Part shown: positions 55,362-64,000 of the stretch, piece by piece
How the letters are laid out: every line of letters starts with the position of its first letter
How positions within the stretch are numbered: the first letter of the stretch is position 1
Assembly: GCF_000622145.1 (NCBI RefSeq)
Contig: NZ_KK211402.1
Location: forward strand, 2,501-66,500
Reading direction: 5' to 3'
Source: Paracoccus yeei ATCC BAA-599
Lineage (GTDB): Bacteria; Pseudomonadota; Alphaproteobacteria; Rhodobacterales; Rhodobacteraceae
Length of the DNA: 64,000 nt
Program-made: the position numbers and the translations under genes
Notes under the pieces: generated by a model
What the model was told of the DNA's origin: nothing
Databases searched by the model: none
Seen by the model: only the letters and a program-made list of their open reading frames with translations

Positions 55362-56062
55362 GCCGACCTCGCAGGGATTTGCAGGCCACGCTGCACTGCC
55401 GGTCGAGCCAAGCCACGGCCGAGCCATTTCTGGATGTTCGAATAGTCGCTGAGGCTAAGGATGTCGCCAGCAGCGTAGAGTTCAACCAGCGCATTCACCC
55501 AGCCGAGCGTCGCGATGTCCGCAATCGAATAGTCGTCGACGAGCCAATCACGGCCTTCCAGTTGGCGATCCAGGATGCCGAGGAGACGCTTGGATTCATC
55601 GACAAAGCGCTGCCGAGGCCGTTTGTCCTCATAGTCCTTACCGCCCCACCGCAGGAAAAAGCCAAGCTGACCGAAGATCGGCCCGATGGCCGACACCTGG
55701 AAGAATACCCAGGCCAAGGTTTCGTAACGTTGGGCGGGTGAACTCGGAATGAACTGGCCCGTCTTGTCGGCCAGGTAGATAAGGATCGCACCGGATTCCC
55801 AAACGGCAATGGGGTTGCCGTCCGGGCCCGCCGGATCGATGATCGCCGGTATGCGGCCGTTCGGGTTTAACGAGACGAACGCTGGGTCCTTCGACTCGTT
55901 GTTCGAGATGTCGATCAGGTGGGGCTCGTACGCTAGGCCAGTCTCCTCCAGCATGATCGAGGCTTTGACGCCATTGGGCGTTGGCGCGGCGTACAATTGC
56001 AGGCGGTCGGTATGAGAGGCCGGCCAGCGCTGCGTGACCGGAAATGATGAGAGGTCTGGCAT
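55358..56062 (-). CDS. Glutathione S-transferase (YghU/YfcG-like)
   Basis: A 234-aa GST-fold protein with the N-terminal thioredoxin-like region NGVKASIMLEETGLAYEPHL and NPNGRIPAIIDPAGPDG and a helical C-domain (WLVDDYSIADIATLGWV). Related proteins are disulfide-bond oxidoreductases that use glutathione. It sits between msrA and corA in the second oxidant module. Confidence 0.88.
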   Translation of the reverse strand: MPDLSSFPVTQRWPASHTDRLQLYAAPTPNGVKASIMLEETGLAYEPHLIDISNNESKDPAFVSLNPNGRIPAIIDPAGPDGNPIAVWESGAILIYLADKTGQFIPSSPAQRYETLAWVFFQVSAIGPIFGQLGFFLRWGGKDYEDKRPRQRFVDESKRLLGILDRQLEGRDWLVDDYSIADIATLGWVNALVELYAAGDILSLSDYSNIQKWLGRGLARPAVQRGLQIPARSA

Positions 56063-56201
56063 AATTCTGCGATCCTGTTGCTACGACGGCGGCTGACTCA
56101 AATGACCACCTCATCAATGCGGGGTCCGATGACCGCGTCGTTTGACGACACGGTCAAGAAGAGTGCGAACCCGAGCGGCGCAGCGGCAACGTCAGTGAAG
56201 A

Positions 56202-56741
56202 CTATTCCGCTGCGGTGTCGGCCGCAGGCTGCACATCGCCAGCCTTTTGGCGCTGTGGAAGCACCCAGCCGGGACGGGGGAAGTGACAGGTATAGCCGCC
56301 GGGCCGCTTCTCCAGATAGTCTTGATGTTCCGGTTCGGCCTCCCAGAAATCGCCGACCGGCTCGACCTCGGTGACGACCTTGCCATCCCACAGCCCGGAG
56401 GCATCCACGTCGGCGATCGTGTCCTCTGCGACGCGCTTCTGCTCCTCGTCGACGTAATAGATACCCGACCGGTAGGAGAGCCCACGATCATTGCCCTGGC
56501 GGTCCTTCGTCGTAGGATCGTGGATCTGGAAAAAATACTCCAGGATGTTCCGGTAGCTCGTCACTGCCGGGTCGAAGACGATCTCAATCCCCTCGGCATG
56601 CGTGCCGTGATTGCGATAAGTGGCGTCCGGAACATCCCCGCCGGTGTAGCCGACACGGGTAGAGACGATGCCGGGTCGCTTGCGGATCAGATCCTGCATG
56701 CCCCAGAAACATCCGCCTGCGAGAATTGCGCGCTGGTGCAT
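56202..56741 (-). CDS. msrA: Peptide-methionine (S)-S-oxide reductase MsrA
   Basis: A 179-aa MsrA. The catalytic signature GGCFWGM (Cys11) is followed by [34 protein letters not shown] and [13 protein letters not shown], almost the same as the copy at 8528. Its start codon lies 1 base after the msrB stop, so the two are coupled. Confidence 0.94.
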   Translation of the reverse strand: MHQRAILAGGCFWGMQDLIRKRPGIVSTRVGYTGGDVPDATYRNHGTHAEGIEIVFDPAVTSYRNILEYFFQIHDPTTKDRQGNDRGLSYRSGIYYVDEEQKRVAEDTIADVDASGLWDGKVVTEVEPVGDFWEAEPEHQDYLEKRPGGYTCHFPRPGWVLPQRQKAGDVQPAADTAAE

Positions 56742-56742
56742 G

Positions 56743-57186
56743 TTAGGCCTCCTCTACCTGGTTGAGATATTCGCCGTATCCCTCGGCCTCCATCTCATCG
56801 CGAGGAATGAAGCGAAGGGACGCTGAGTTGATGCAGTAGCGCAGACCGCCGCGGTCGGGAGGACCGTCGGGAAACACGTGGCCGAGATGGCTGTCGGCGT
56901 GCACCGACCTGACCTCCGTCCGGACCATGCCGTGCGCGCTGTCCCTAACCTCGTTCACGTTTGCTAGCACGATCGGTTTGGTGAAGCTCGGCCAGCCAGA
57001 ACCCGAATCGAATTTGTCCGTCGAAGCGAACAGTGGCTCTCCCGACACAATGTCGACGTAGATGCCCGGCTCCTTGTTGTCGTTATACTCGCCCGTGAAG
57101 GGCCTTTCGGTGCCCGACTCCTGGGTAATCCGGCGTTGTTCGGGGGTCAGGCGGTGGACTGCTGTCTGTGACTTTTCAAACTTCAT
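56743..57186 (-). CDS. msrB: MsrB lacking the usual recycling cysteine
   Basis: A 147-aa MsrB with catalytic Cys118 in RYCINSAS. Residue 63, Cys in the copy at 8091, is Ser here (SGSGWPSF), so a classical intramolecular disulfide cannot form and a different electron donor or Cys is needed. The start at 57186 has a GGAG site; a TTG at 57198 is rejected. It heads the second oxidant module. Confidence 0.92.
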   Translation of the reverse strand: MKFEKSQTAVHRLTPEQRRITQESGTERPFTGEYNDNKEPGIYVDIVSGEPLFASTDKFDSGSGWPSFTKPIVLANVNEVRDSAHGMVRTEVRSVHADSHLGHVFPDGPPDRGGLRYCINSASLRFIPRDEMEAEGYGEYLNQVEEA

Positions 57187-57303
57187 GATAGTCTCCAATA
57201 ATTATATAGAGGGCCATGCAAACTACCGGTTAATTTGTCGGTCATTGCTTCAACTATCGCAGTGCGGCTTAGATTTATCCAATACACTGTGCGTCCTGCA
57301 TTC

Positions 57304-58956
57304 CCCAAGTGGCGTGTCGTTTGAGGTGAAGATCGCCTGTATCCGAGCGCTAGACAAGGATTTTCTGCCGCAAGCGGCACCTGCGGTCGCGCAGACTGCT
57401 GGATCTGGACGGATCAGACCGCGAAGCCGCTGTTTCCTTGCCCAGGGGCGGCGTTTTTCAGCGCAGCGGACAGATCTGTCCAGCCGCTTTCGTTCAGTTT
57501 GAGCGTGGATCGCGATCATGCGCATAGCGGTGGCGCTCGCAATCGGCGGATAGCGGCGAGGATGGCGCGTACCATCGTGCCGGTGACAGCGACCTCGGCC
57601 AGCTGGAAGGTGATGGTGCGGGCGTGACGGACCACACGTGCCCCGATCTTGATCAGCTTCAGTTGCAGGCTGGTCAACGACCAGTCGGCCATGGCCTCGG
57701 GCAGCTCGATGCAGCGCAAGAAGGTGGCCAGGTTGTACGCCAGGGCGTGCAGTTGCAGCCGCACCTCATTGTCGCGGAACTTCCGGCACGACAGCCGCGT
57801 CCAGCGAAAGGCGTATTTGCCCTCTTTGATGTGCTGCTCGGCGGTGCCGCGCTGGTTGTAGAACCGCACCACCCAGTCCGGCTCCATCGGCAGGTTGGTG
57901 ACGATGAAGCCGACACGCGGGAACAGTTCGCCCGGATGCCATTCGATCTTGGCGATCACCCGGCGTTCCTTGTCCCAGGACGCCGCCTGATACTCGAATT
58001 CCTCGAAGAACCGCTTGACCTTGGTCAGTGACGGCCGCCCGACAGGGCGCGTTAGCCGATGCGCGATCTTGTCCTTGAGGACCGCGTTTGCGGGCAGCCG
58101 GATGGCGTAGAAGAACCGCGCTTCTTCCAATCGCTCATAGATCGCCGGGATCGCGTAGGCAGCATCGGCCCGGAAGAACCTGCCACCAAGGTCGCGCTCC
58201 GCGTAGCGCGCAATGACGGGGTCGAGAACATCACGCCAGCCATCGGCGCTGTGGACGTTGCCATGGCGCAGGGCGCAGCGTTCCAGCATCCCGAACTGGT
58301 TGAACAGAAAGTTGGGGTGATAGCAGCTACAGTCGAAATGGCCATTCCAGGCAGACCCTTCCTGGTCGCCATGGGTCGGGCTGACCGAGCTGTCCATGTC
58401 CAGAACGATGTACTTCAGCCCGTTACGGTCATGGAACCGGTCGATCCATTGCCCGTTCAGGTCGGCCAGCGCGGCACGGTTCCCGGCCAGAGCCAGCGTC
58501 TCGGTCTCGAACCGTCCCATCTGCGATGCCGAGGCCGCTTGTGCATCGACCGCTCTGCCGCCGACAACTTGGCGCATGACCGGATCGCAGGCGAGACGGT
58601 TGGCGTCGTTGACATCCTCGTATCCGGCCAGCCGCCCAAAGACTGATTGCCGGAACAGGCCGTCGAGCCGATGGACCGTGTTCTTGCCAGAGCGAGTATC
58701 GCGCAGCGCCGCTGACGCCAAATCGGACAACCCGAGCGCGTCATCAAGCTCGCGCATCACCAGAAGGCCGCCGTCGGAACTGAGCTGCGTGCCGCGAAAT
58801 TCCAGCCGCACGCGAGGGTCGAAATCCACCCGATCTGCCCGTTGCAAGCCCGCACCCTCTGGGTGATCCATGAAACGCGCCCCTCGCAGCCTTCAACACC
58901 ATGTTTTATATAGGAAATATAATGGTCAGGACAGCGAAATCAGCGCCTTACTTGGG
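57304..58956 (-). mobile_element. IS1380-family insertion sequence
   Basis: One DDE transposase is framed by matching inverted ends: CCCAAGTGGCG at 57304 and, reversed, CCCAAGTAAGGCGCTG ending at 58956. The resulting 1.65 kb is the usual length for this family. No 4-base target duplication was clear. It separates the second msr module from the methyltransferase genes, landing 34 bases past the stop of the latter. Confidence 0.7.
57516..58871 (-). CDS. IS1380-family transposase
   Basis: A 451-aa DDE transposase, apparently intact. Typical segments are FRGTQLSSDGGLLVMRELDD, KYIVLDMDSSVSPTHGDQEG and EQHIKEGKYAFRWTRLSCRK near the C-terminus (the conserved acidic Glu). It has no obvious frameshift, so the element could still be mobile. 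Confidence 0.93.
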   Translation of the reverse strand: MDHPEGAGLQRADRVDFDPRVRLEFRGTQLSSDGGLLVMRELDDALGLSDLASAALRDTRSGKNTVHRLDGLFRQSVFGRLAGYEDVNDANRLACDPVMRQVVGGRAVDAQAASASQMGRFETETLALAGNRAALADLNGQWIDRFHDRNGLKYIVLDMDSSVSPTHGDQEGSAWNGHFDCSCYHPNFLFNQFGMLERCALRHGNVHSADGWRDVLDPVIARYAERDLGGRFFRADAAYAIPAIYERLEEARFFYAIRLPANAVLKDKIAHRLTRPVGRPSLTKVKRFFEEFEYQAASWDKERRVIAKIEWHPGELFPRVGFIVTNLPMEPDWVVRFYNQRGTAEQHIKEGKYAFRWTRLSCRKFRDNEVRLQLHALAYNLATFLRCIELPEAMADWSLTSLQLKLIKIGARVVRHARTITFQLAEVAVTGTMVRAILAAIRRLRAPPLCA

Positions 58957-58990
58957 AAATGTGGGTTTAGATGAAATGGCTCATCATCAG

Positions 58991-60325
58991 TCAATCATAT
59001 TGTGCAACAGTGGCAGTCCTGCCCGTCGCCATCTCCCACCGGCGCACGGCGACGTCGCAATAGGCCGGGTCCAGTTCCACCGCGCGGCAGCGCCGCCCGG
59101 TGCGTTCCGCAGCGATCAGCTGGGTGCCGGAGCCGCAGAAGGGTTCGAACACCAAGTCGTCGGGATTGCTGAATGCCTCCAGCACCGCCTCGGCCAGCGC
59201 GACGGGGAACACGGCCGGGTGCGATCCGGCCGCGCCCAAGCCCCCTTTGTGGCGCATGATACGGAACACAGAGTCCGGAATGCGGTGGCTCTGGATCGCG
59301 TTGCCGGTGCCGGTCTTGGCGGGGACGGTGCCGTCGGCCCCGCGTAGACCACCGCCGCCGAGAGTTTCGCCCGCGTGCTTGGACGGGACGGTCTTGTGCG
59401 GTTTGCGTGGGCTTCGGTTGAAGTGGAATATGAACTCGTGCGACGGGGCCAGGCGGCCGTTCCAGTCGCCCGGCAATCCCGGCCCCTGATCCCAGACATA
59501 CCAACCAAAGCGCCGCCAGCCAGAGTTGCGCATCCATTCCACCCATCCTTCCCAATAGGGCTGCCATTCACTGTCGCGATGCACGAGGCCGAGATTGACC
59601 AGCAGCTGGGCATCGGTCGTGACCGGCGCTGCGCTGAAAACGCCCTGCATCAGCGCATCCCAATCCCCGACCTTTTCCTTGGCGGCGCCGTAGTCCCGCT
59701 GCTGCGCATAGGGCGGCGAGGTGAACATCAGCGTGGCCTGTTCGCCCTGCATCAGACTGGCGACGATGGCTGGATCGGTGGCATCGCCGCAGCACAGCCG
59801 ATGCTTGCCAAGCGCCCAGATGTCGCCCGGCTTGGTGATGGGTTCGGCGGGCGGGGCAGGGATGGCATCGGCAGCGTCGTCGTCGATCAACGTCCTGTCG
59901 TCGTCGCCCGCGTGCAGCAGGGCGTCCAGTTCATCCTCGGGGATTCCGATCAGCCCAAGGTCGAAATCCTCAGCCAGCAGCGCCTGAAGTTCCTGCAGCA
60001 GCAGGGCCTCGTCCCAGCCGCCCAACTCGGTCAACTTGTTGTCGGCGATGCGATAGGCCCGGCGCTGCGCTTCGGTCAGATGGCCCAGCACGATGACCGG
60101 AACCTCAGTCAGCCCAAGATGCGCGGCGGCCAGGATGCGACCATGGCCAGCGATCAACTCCCCGTCGGCGGCCACCAGCACCGGCACGGTCCAGCCGAAC
60201 TCGGCCATGCTGGCGGCGATCTTCACGACCTGACCGGCGTCGTGGGTCTTGGCGTTTCGGGCGTAGGGTTTCAGCCGGGCGAGTGGCCAATGTTCAATCC
60301 GGCCCGGCAGCAGGGGCGCGTTCAT
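58991..60325 (-). CDS. ParB-domain DNA methyltransferase, TSPPY type
   Basis: A 444-aa protein. Residues 1-110 are a ParB/Srx-like domain (AGHGRILAAAHLG, RAYRIADNKLTELGGWDEA) and the rest a beta-class amino-methyltransferase, with TSPPY at 202-206 and FEPFCGSGTQ near 393. SPPY is typical of N4-cytosine enzymes. It overlaps the next gene by 4 bases and is a close relative of it. Such fused methyltransferases are common on phages and may block host restriction. Confidence 0.88.
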   Translation of the reverse strand: MNAPLLPGRIEHWPLARLKPYARNAKTHDAGQVVKIAASMAEFGWTVPVLVAADGELIAGHGRILAAAHLGLTEVPVIVLGHLTEAQRRAYRIADNKLTELGGWDEALLLQELQALLAEDFDLGLIGIPEDELDALLHAGDDDRTLIDDDAADAIPAPPAEPITKPGDIWALGKHRLCCGDATDPAIVASLMQGEQATLMFTSPPYAQQRDYGAAKEKVGDWDALMQGVFSAAPVTTDAQLLVNLGLVHRDSEWQPYWEGWVEWMRNSGWRRFGWYVWDQGPGLPGDWNGRLAPSHEFIFHFNRSPRKPHKTVPSKHAGETLGGGGLRGADGTVPAKTGTGNAIQSHRIPDSVFRIMRHKGGLGAAGSHPAVFPVALAEAVLEAFSNPDDLVFEPFCGSGTQLIAAERTGRRCRAVELDPAYCDVAVRRWEMATGRTATVAQYD

Positions 60326-61584
60326 GCGGCCATTCTCTTCGCCTTCAGGTCGGCGAAGCTATCGCCGGTTTCCACCAGCACGGCCTCCTGGCCGGTAAAT
60401 GACTGCCAGCGCTCCACGGCCACGTCGACATAGGCCGGGTTCAGTTCCACGCCAAAGCAGACACGCCCCGTCGTCTCGGCCGCGATCAGCGTGGTGCCGG
60501 AACCCATGAAGGGCTCGTAGACCGCCTGACCCGGGCTGGAATTGTTCAGGATCGGCCGTCGCATGCATTCGACCGGTTTCTGCGTGCCGTGGACCGTGTC
60601 GGCGTCCTGATCCCGGTTGGCGATCTGCCACAGCGTCGTCTGCTTGCGGTCCCCGGCCCAATGGCCCTTGCCCTTGGCGCGGACGGCATACCAGCAGGGT
60701 TCGTGCTGCCAGTGATAATCGCCTCGGCTGAGGACCAGCCGGTCCTTGGCCCAGATGATCTGCGAGCGGATGGCGAAGCCTGCAACCAAGAGGCTTTCAG
60801 CAACCGTCGCCGCGTGAAGCGCGCCGTGCCAGACATAGGCGACATCGCCCGGGAACAGTGCCCAAGCCTCGCGCCAATCGGCACGGTCGTCATTCAACAC
60901 CTTGCCGGTGCGCTTGGTCTTGGCCGCTCCTGCCTGGTTGCGCCAGCTTGGGTCATACTCCACGCCGTAGGGCGGGTCCGTCACCATCAGCAACGGCTTC
61001 ACGTCGCCGAGCAGCCGCCCGACGACATCGGCGGAGGTGCTGTCGCCGCAGATCAGCCGGTGCGATCCAAGCTGCCAAAGGTCACCCGCCACCGAGACCG
61101 GGGTGACCGGTAACTCCGGAACGTCGTCCTCGCCCTCGACGGGGCCATCGCCGCCCAGCGCATCGGGATCCCGCAACAGCGCATCGAGATCATCCTCGCT
61201 GATGCCTAGCAGCGTAAGGTCGAAATCCTCGGCCAGCAGCCCTGCGATCTCGTCGCGCAGCATTGCCTCGTCCCATTCGCCCAACTCTGTCAATTTGTTG
61301 TCCGCGATCCGGTACGCCCGGCGCTCCGCTTCATCCAGATGGCCAAGCCGGATCACCGGCACGTCGGTCAGCCCCAGCATGGTCGCGGCCAGAACCCGGC
61401 CATGACCCGCAATAAGCTCGCCATCGTCGGCCACCAAGCAGGGCACGGTCCAGCCGAACTTGGCCATGCTGGCGGCGATCTTGGCCACCTGGTCGTCACC
61501 GTGCATTTTGGCATTGCGGGCATAGGGGCGCAGCCGGTCGAGAGGCCAAGTTTCAATCTGGCTCGGCGCAAAGACAAGGTCCAT
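60322..61584 (-). CDS. ParB-domain DNA methyltransferase, DPPY type
   Basis: A 420-aa protein with the same domain layout: ParB-like head (AGHGRVLAATMLG, IADNKLTELGEWDEA), DPPY at 203-206 and FMGSGTTLIAAETTG near 375. DPPY is typical of N6-adenine enzymes. The start at 61584 (MDLVFAPSQ) is used since an upstream in-frame start adds 32 unlike residues. It looks like a tandem duplicate of the neighbouring gene with changed specificity. Confidence 0.88.
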   Translation of the reverse strand: MDLVFAPSQIETWPLDRLRPYARNAKMHGDDQVAKIAASMAKFGWTVPCLVADDGELIAGHGRVLAATMLGLTDVPVIRLGHLDEAERRAYRIADNKLTELGEWDEAMLRDEIAGLLAEDFDLTLLGISEDDLDALLRDPDALGGDGPVEGEDDVPELPVTPVSVAGDLWQLGSHRLICGDSTSADVVGRLLGDVKPLLMVTDPPYGVEYDPSWRNQAGAAKTKRTGKVLNDDRADWREAWALFPGDVAYVWHGALHAATVAESLLVAGFAIRSQIIWAKDRLVLSRGDYHWQHEPCWYAVRAKGKGHWAGDRKQTTLWQIANRDQDADTVHGTQKPVECMRRPILNNSSPGQAVYEPFMGSGTTLIAAETTGRVCFGVELNPAYVDVAVERWQSFTGQEAVLVETGDSFADLKAKRMAA

Positions 61585-61676
61585 GGGTGGGGTTCGGATC
61601 CGGGGCAGGGCGGACAGACCAATGCAAGCCCCGGCAAACGCCGGTTGCTGTGTCAGGGTCCGCGATGGGGGGGAAA

Positions 61677-61710
61677 GCAAAAGCGCCCGCGAGGGGTTTC
61701 CTCCGGGCGC
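61677..61710 (-). terminator. Intrinsic terminator or attenuator upstream of the methyltransferases
   Basis: GCGCCCG (61683-61689) pairs with CGGGCGC (61704-61710), with the inner pair GAGG/CCTC. On the minus strand the hairpin is followed by TTTTGC. It is located about 95 bases before the methyltransferase start, so it stops incoming transcription or attenuates this operon. Confidence 0.68.
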
Positions 61711-61804
61711 AACTCTTCGACAATCAAGGGGTACGTCAAGGGGGCTAGAAATGTCAATACATTTTGTGGCGTAGAATCAAGGTGTTCTGCCGATCTGGCC
61801 TGAG

Positions 61805-61966
61805 GGTGGCTTCCGACGGTGGCTTTTCTGGCCAAAAGAACCCACCAAGTGGATTCCCTGGCTTCCAAAAGGAATCCATTCTGGCCACCGATGCTGTCGG
61901 GTAAGGTTCTGAAATTGAGTCACAATTTCCCGCAGGGCCGCCGGGGTGGCTTCCAAGTGGATTCCC
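61805..61966 (+). repeat. Direct repeats in a non-coding gap
   Basis: The 14-mer CCAAGTGGATTCCC occurs at 61845 and 61953, and GGTGGCTTCC at 61805 and 61945. The stretch 61711-62203 holds no gene I can support; frames there read as chance sequence. The repeats may be binding sites or the worn edge of a mobile element. Confidence 0.6.
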
Positions 61967-62203
61967 CGGTGAAAAAGCCAGTCACTAGAAAAGTGGCGCG
62001 CTAAGCCCCCCCGTATACGGATCGGGCCAGGGAGGAACCATGCCGGGGGGGTGGGGTCCAAAGTATCTCTGGTGACGATTGTGTCCGCATCGATGGTCTT
62101 GGTCCTAACGCTTTGTGTTGACCCGATATCTTCTGCACTTAGTAGTGGAGTTGGGATTCGGCGCAGCACGCGCGCCAACAGGACTGTGGTGGAGTAGAAA
62201 CGC

Positions 62204-64000
62204 ATGAAGCTTATCAGTAACAGCGGGAGAGAACGTGCGCTCGATGAGCTGAAGTCGTGGCCGACCGAAGGCTCGACCATTGATGTCATGTCGCCTTCCT
62301 TCTCTGTGCACGCATTTGACGCGGTGGCTGATCAGCTCGAGCGGGCAGGAAAATGCCGAATGATACTCGGACATAGTGATGTTGTAGCTGACGGGCTCTT
62401 TGGCGGTGCAGAGGAAACAGCCCTCCGTGCAAGGCTAAAGGGTCGTTGGCTCGCCGGGCGGGCCTCGAACTGGTTGAAGAAGGCAGTTGAGGTTAGACAC
62501 ACGAAGGCCGTGCCACCTCAGTCTTTGATTGTCGGTGGGCCGTCCTTAGGGCGAAAAGCACTGCTGGGATCCTGCTCCTTCTCGACCGAAGGTTTGGGAA
62601 TCACTCCCGGCGCTGAGTTTGGCATCGTCCAAGTCGCTGAGAACGTGCACGAAGCTGAGACCTTCGGGGCATGGTTTGAAACGCACTGGAATGGTCTTGG
62701 TGCAGGTTCCCATCCGGGCGGGCAGCTGGTTGAACTTTTGGATGAGGCCGCGTCACAGCGCCCGCCTTCACTGCTCTATTTTCAGGTTCTCTATCAGCTC
62801 TTCAAAGACCTTGGCGACGAACTGGATGAGGAGCGGATTATCAAATCTGCCACTGGCATCCGAAATGCTGTTGTCTGGAACAAGCTTTTCCGTTTCCAGC
62901 GCGACGGCGTCGTCGGTGCAATCGACAAGCTAGAGCGGATCGGTGGGTGCATCATTGCCGATAGTGTCGGCCTTGGCAAAACCTTCGAAGCACTTGCTGT
63001 CATCAAATATTACGAGTTGCGGAATGATCGCGTGCTTGTGCTCTGCCCCAAGCGGCTGCGGGACAACTGGACTCTCTACAAGGCCAACGACCGACGCAAC
63101 ATCCTTGCCGCTGACAGGTTCAACTACGATGTGCTGAATCACACCGACTTGTCGCGCGATGGTGGATCCTCGGGCGATATCGATCTGTCGCATGTGAACT
63201 GGGGCAACTATGACCTGGTCGTCATCGACGAGTCACACAACTTCCGCAACAAGGCGACGCACAAGGACCGTGACACCCGCTACGACCACCTGATGAAGCG
63301 GGTGATCAAGTCGGGCGTAAAAACCAAAGTGCTGATGCTGTCTGCCACCCCGGTGAACAACCGCCTCGCAGATCTGAAAAACCAGATCGCCTTCATGACC
63401 GAGGGCGATGATCTTGCTTTGAGCAAGCACGGTATTGCCAGCATCGAGGCCACCATCCGGAAGGCGCAGGCGCAGTTCAACAAGTGGCTGGACCTTGCAG
63501 ATGCTGACCGTCGTCCGTCACGTCTGATGGACATGCTGGGCTTCGACTATTTCAAGCTCCTCGACCTGCTGACCATTGCCCGGTCGCGCAAGCATGTTCA
63601 GCGCTACTATGGGACGGCCGAAACGGGGCAATTTCCAGAGCGTCTTCGGCCATCGAACATCAAGGCCGATGTAGATCTGTTGGGTGAGTTCCGCCCGATC
63701 CGGGAGATCAACAACGAGATCAGGCGGCTGAACCTTGGGTCATACACGCCGCTCCGTTATGTCCTGCCGAACAAGCAGGCGGCCTATGATGAAAAGTACA
63801 GCACCAAGATCAGGGGCGGAGAGAGCTTCTTCCGCCAGGTCGACCGGGAAGAAAGCCTCATTCACCTTCTCCGCGTGAACATACTGAAGCGCATGGAAAG
63901 CTCGGTGGCGTCGTTCGCACTGACCATCAAACGCCAACTGACCGATGTCGAGGCGCTGCTGGCCAACATTGATGCCCACGACGAAAGTGTCAGCGAGATC
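62204..64000 (+). CDS. SNF2-type helicase with PLD-like N-terminus (partial)
   Basis: An open frame of 599 codons that runs off the window without a stop. Residues about 20-190 resemble a phospholipase D-like domain, with H99-x-K101 and LLGSCSFSTEGLG but without the complete HKD. From about 225 comes a helicase core: DSVGLGKT (253-260), DESH (342-345), and the SATPVNNR motif III (from 380). Such PLD-SNF2 proteins are usually found with methyltransferases or nucleases in antiphage islands. The ATG at 62204 is preceded by a weak GGAG; no other start was better. Confidence 0.82.
   Translation, partial: MKLISNSGRERALDELKSWPTEGSTIDVMSPSFSVHAFDAVADQLERAGKCRMILGHSDVVADGLFGGAEETALRARLKGRWLAGRASNWLKKAVEVRHTKAVPPQSLIVGGPSLGRKALLGSCSFSTEGLGITPGAEFGIVQVAENVHEAETFGAWFETHWNGLGAGSHPGGQLVELLDEAASQRPPSLLYFQVLYQLFKDLGDELDEERIIKSATGIRNAVVWNKLFRFQRDGVVGAIDKLERIGGCIIADSVGLGKTFEALAVIKYYELRNDRVLVLCPKRLRDNWTLYKANDRRNILAADRFNYDVLNHTDLSRDGGSSGDIDLSHVNWGNYDLVVIDESHNFRNKATHKDRDTRYDHLMKRVIKSGVKTKVLMLSATPVNNRLADLKNQIAFMTEGDDLALSKHGIASIEATIRKAQAQFNKWLDLADADRRPSRLMDMLGFDYFKLLDLLTIARSRKHVQRYYGTAETGQFPERLRPSNIKADVDLLGEFRPIREINNEIRRLNLGSYTPLRYVLPNKQAAYDEKYSTKIRGGESFFRQVDREESLIHLLRVNILKRMESSVASFALTIKRQLTDVEALLANIDAHDESVSEI

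Noticed and set aside
61777-62289. Minus-strand 170-codon frame overlapping the helicase start
   Set aside because: No ribosome binding site, atypical composition, and it runs over the direct repeats and into the helicase N-terminus.

Overview
The window looks like a piece of an alphaproteobacterial chromosome, most likely Rhodobacterales. Supporting signs are high GC with GC-rich third codon positions, a 23S-5S-tRNA(fMet) order at the end of an rRNA operon, and tail genes resembling those of the Rhodobacter gene transfer agent. Everything here was read from sequence; no database search was run.

Region 1 (1-2518) is the 3' part of a 23S rRNA gene, a 5S rRNA gene, an initiator tRNA and a terminator. 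Region 2 (about 2.5-22.7 kb) is an accessory island directly behind that tRNA. It holds a DNA glycosylase, small stress-type proteins, a LysR regulator, and then a long, tightly packed, mostly co-directional run of redox and repair genes: msrB, msrA, a FAD/NAD(P) protein, a thioredoxin-like protein, an RclC-like membrane protein, selO, an uncharacterised protein, an RclA-like flavoprotein, a glutaredoxin-acetyltransferase fusion, an AhpD-like protein, a second MsrA, a Na+/H+ antiporter, a monooxygenase-like protein, a ZntB/CorA transporter, a GreA-C-like protein, a sulfite-oxidase-like molybdoprotein, a uracil-DNA glycosylase and a 6-phosphogluconate dehydrogenase. The parts fit one job: sensing reactive chlorine or oxygen species, repairing oxidised methionine and DNA, supplying NAD(P)H and adjusting ion balance. 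A decayed conjugative relaxase gene (22.75-23.4 kb) follows and suggests the island arrived by transfer.

Region 3 (23.7-25.1 kb) is a DEDD exonuclease gene. Region 4 (25.3-51.5 kb) is a prophage or prophage remnant. It has a lambda-type head module (Nu1-like/GpA terminase, gpW-like, portal, S49 protease with nested scaffold, decoration protein, gpE-like capsid), a GTA-type tail module (tape measure, DUF2460, DUF2163, NlpC/P60, TIM-barrel tail protein), a DUF2793 fibre and a lysis cassette. I see no integrase or repressor. The tail chaperone gene carries a clear -1 frameshift site, Rz1 overlaps Rz, and a HEPN-like cargo gene interrupts the head-tail genes. Six small plus-strand genes diverge from the terminase.

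Region 5 (52.1-57.2 kb) begins with a 5'-truncated MFS transporter and then holds a second, smaller oxidant module on the minus strand: msrB, msrA, a glutathione transferase, CorA, and paralogues of two uncharacterised island proteins, one of them frameshifted. Region 6 (57.3-64 kb) is an IS1380-family element, two tandem ParB-domain DNA methyltransferases with different catalytic motifs, and the first 599 codons of a PLD-like/SNF2 helicase that runs off the window, possibly the start of a defence island.

The most promising undescribed system is the pair of oxidant-resistance modules that share MsrB, MsrA, a CorA-type transporter, a 149-aa GreA-C-like protein and a 189-aa protein of unknown function.
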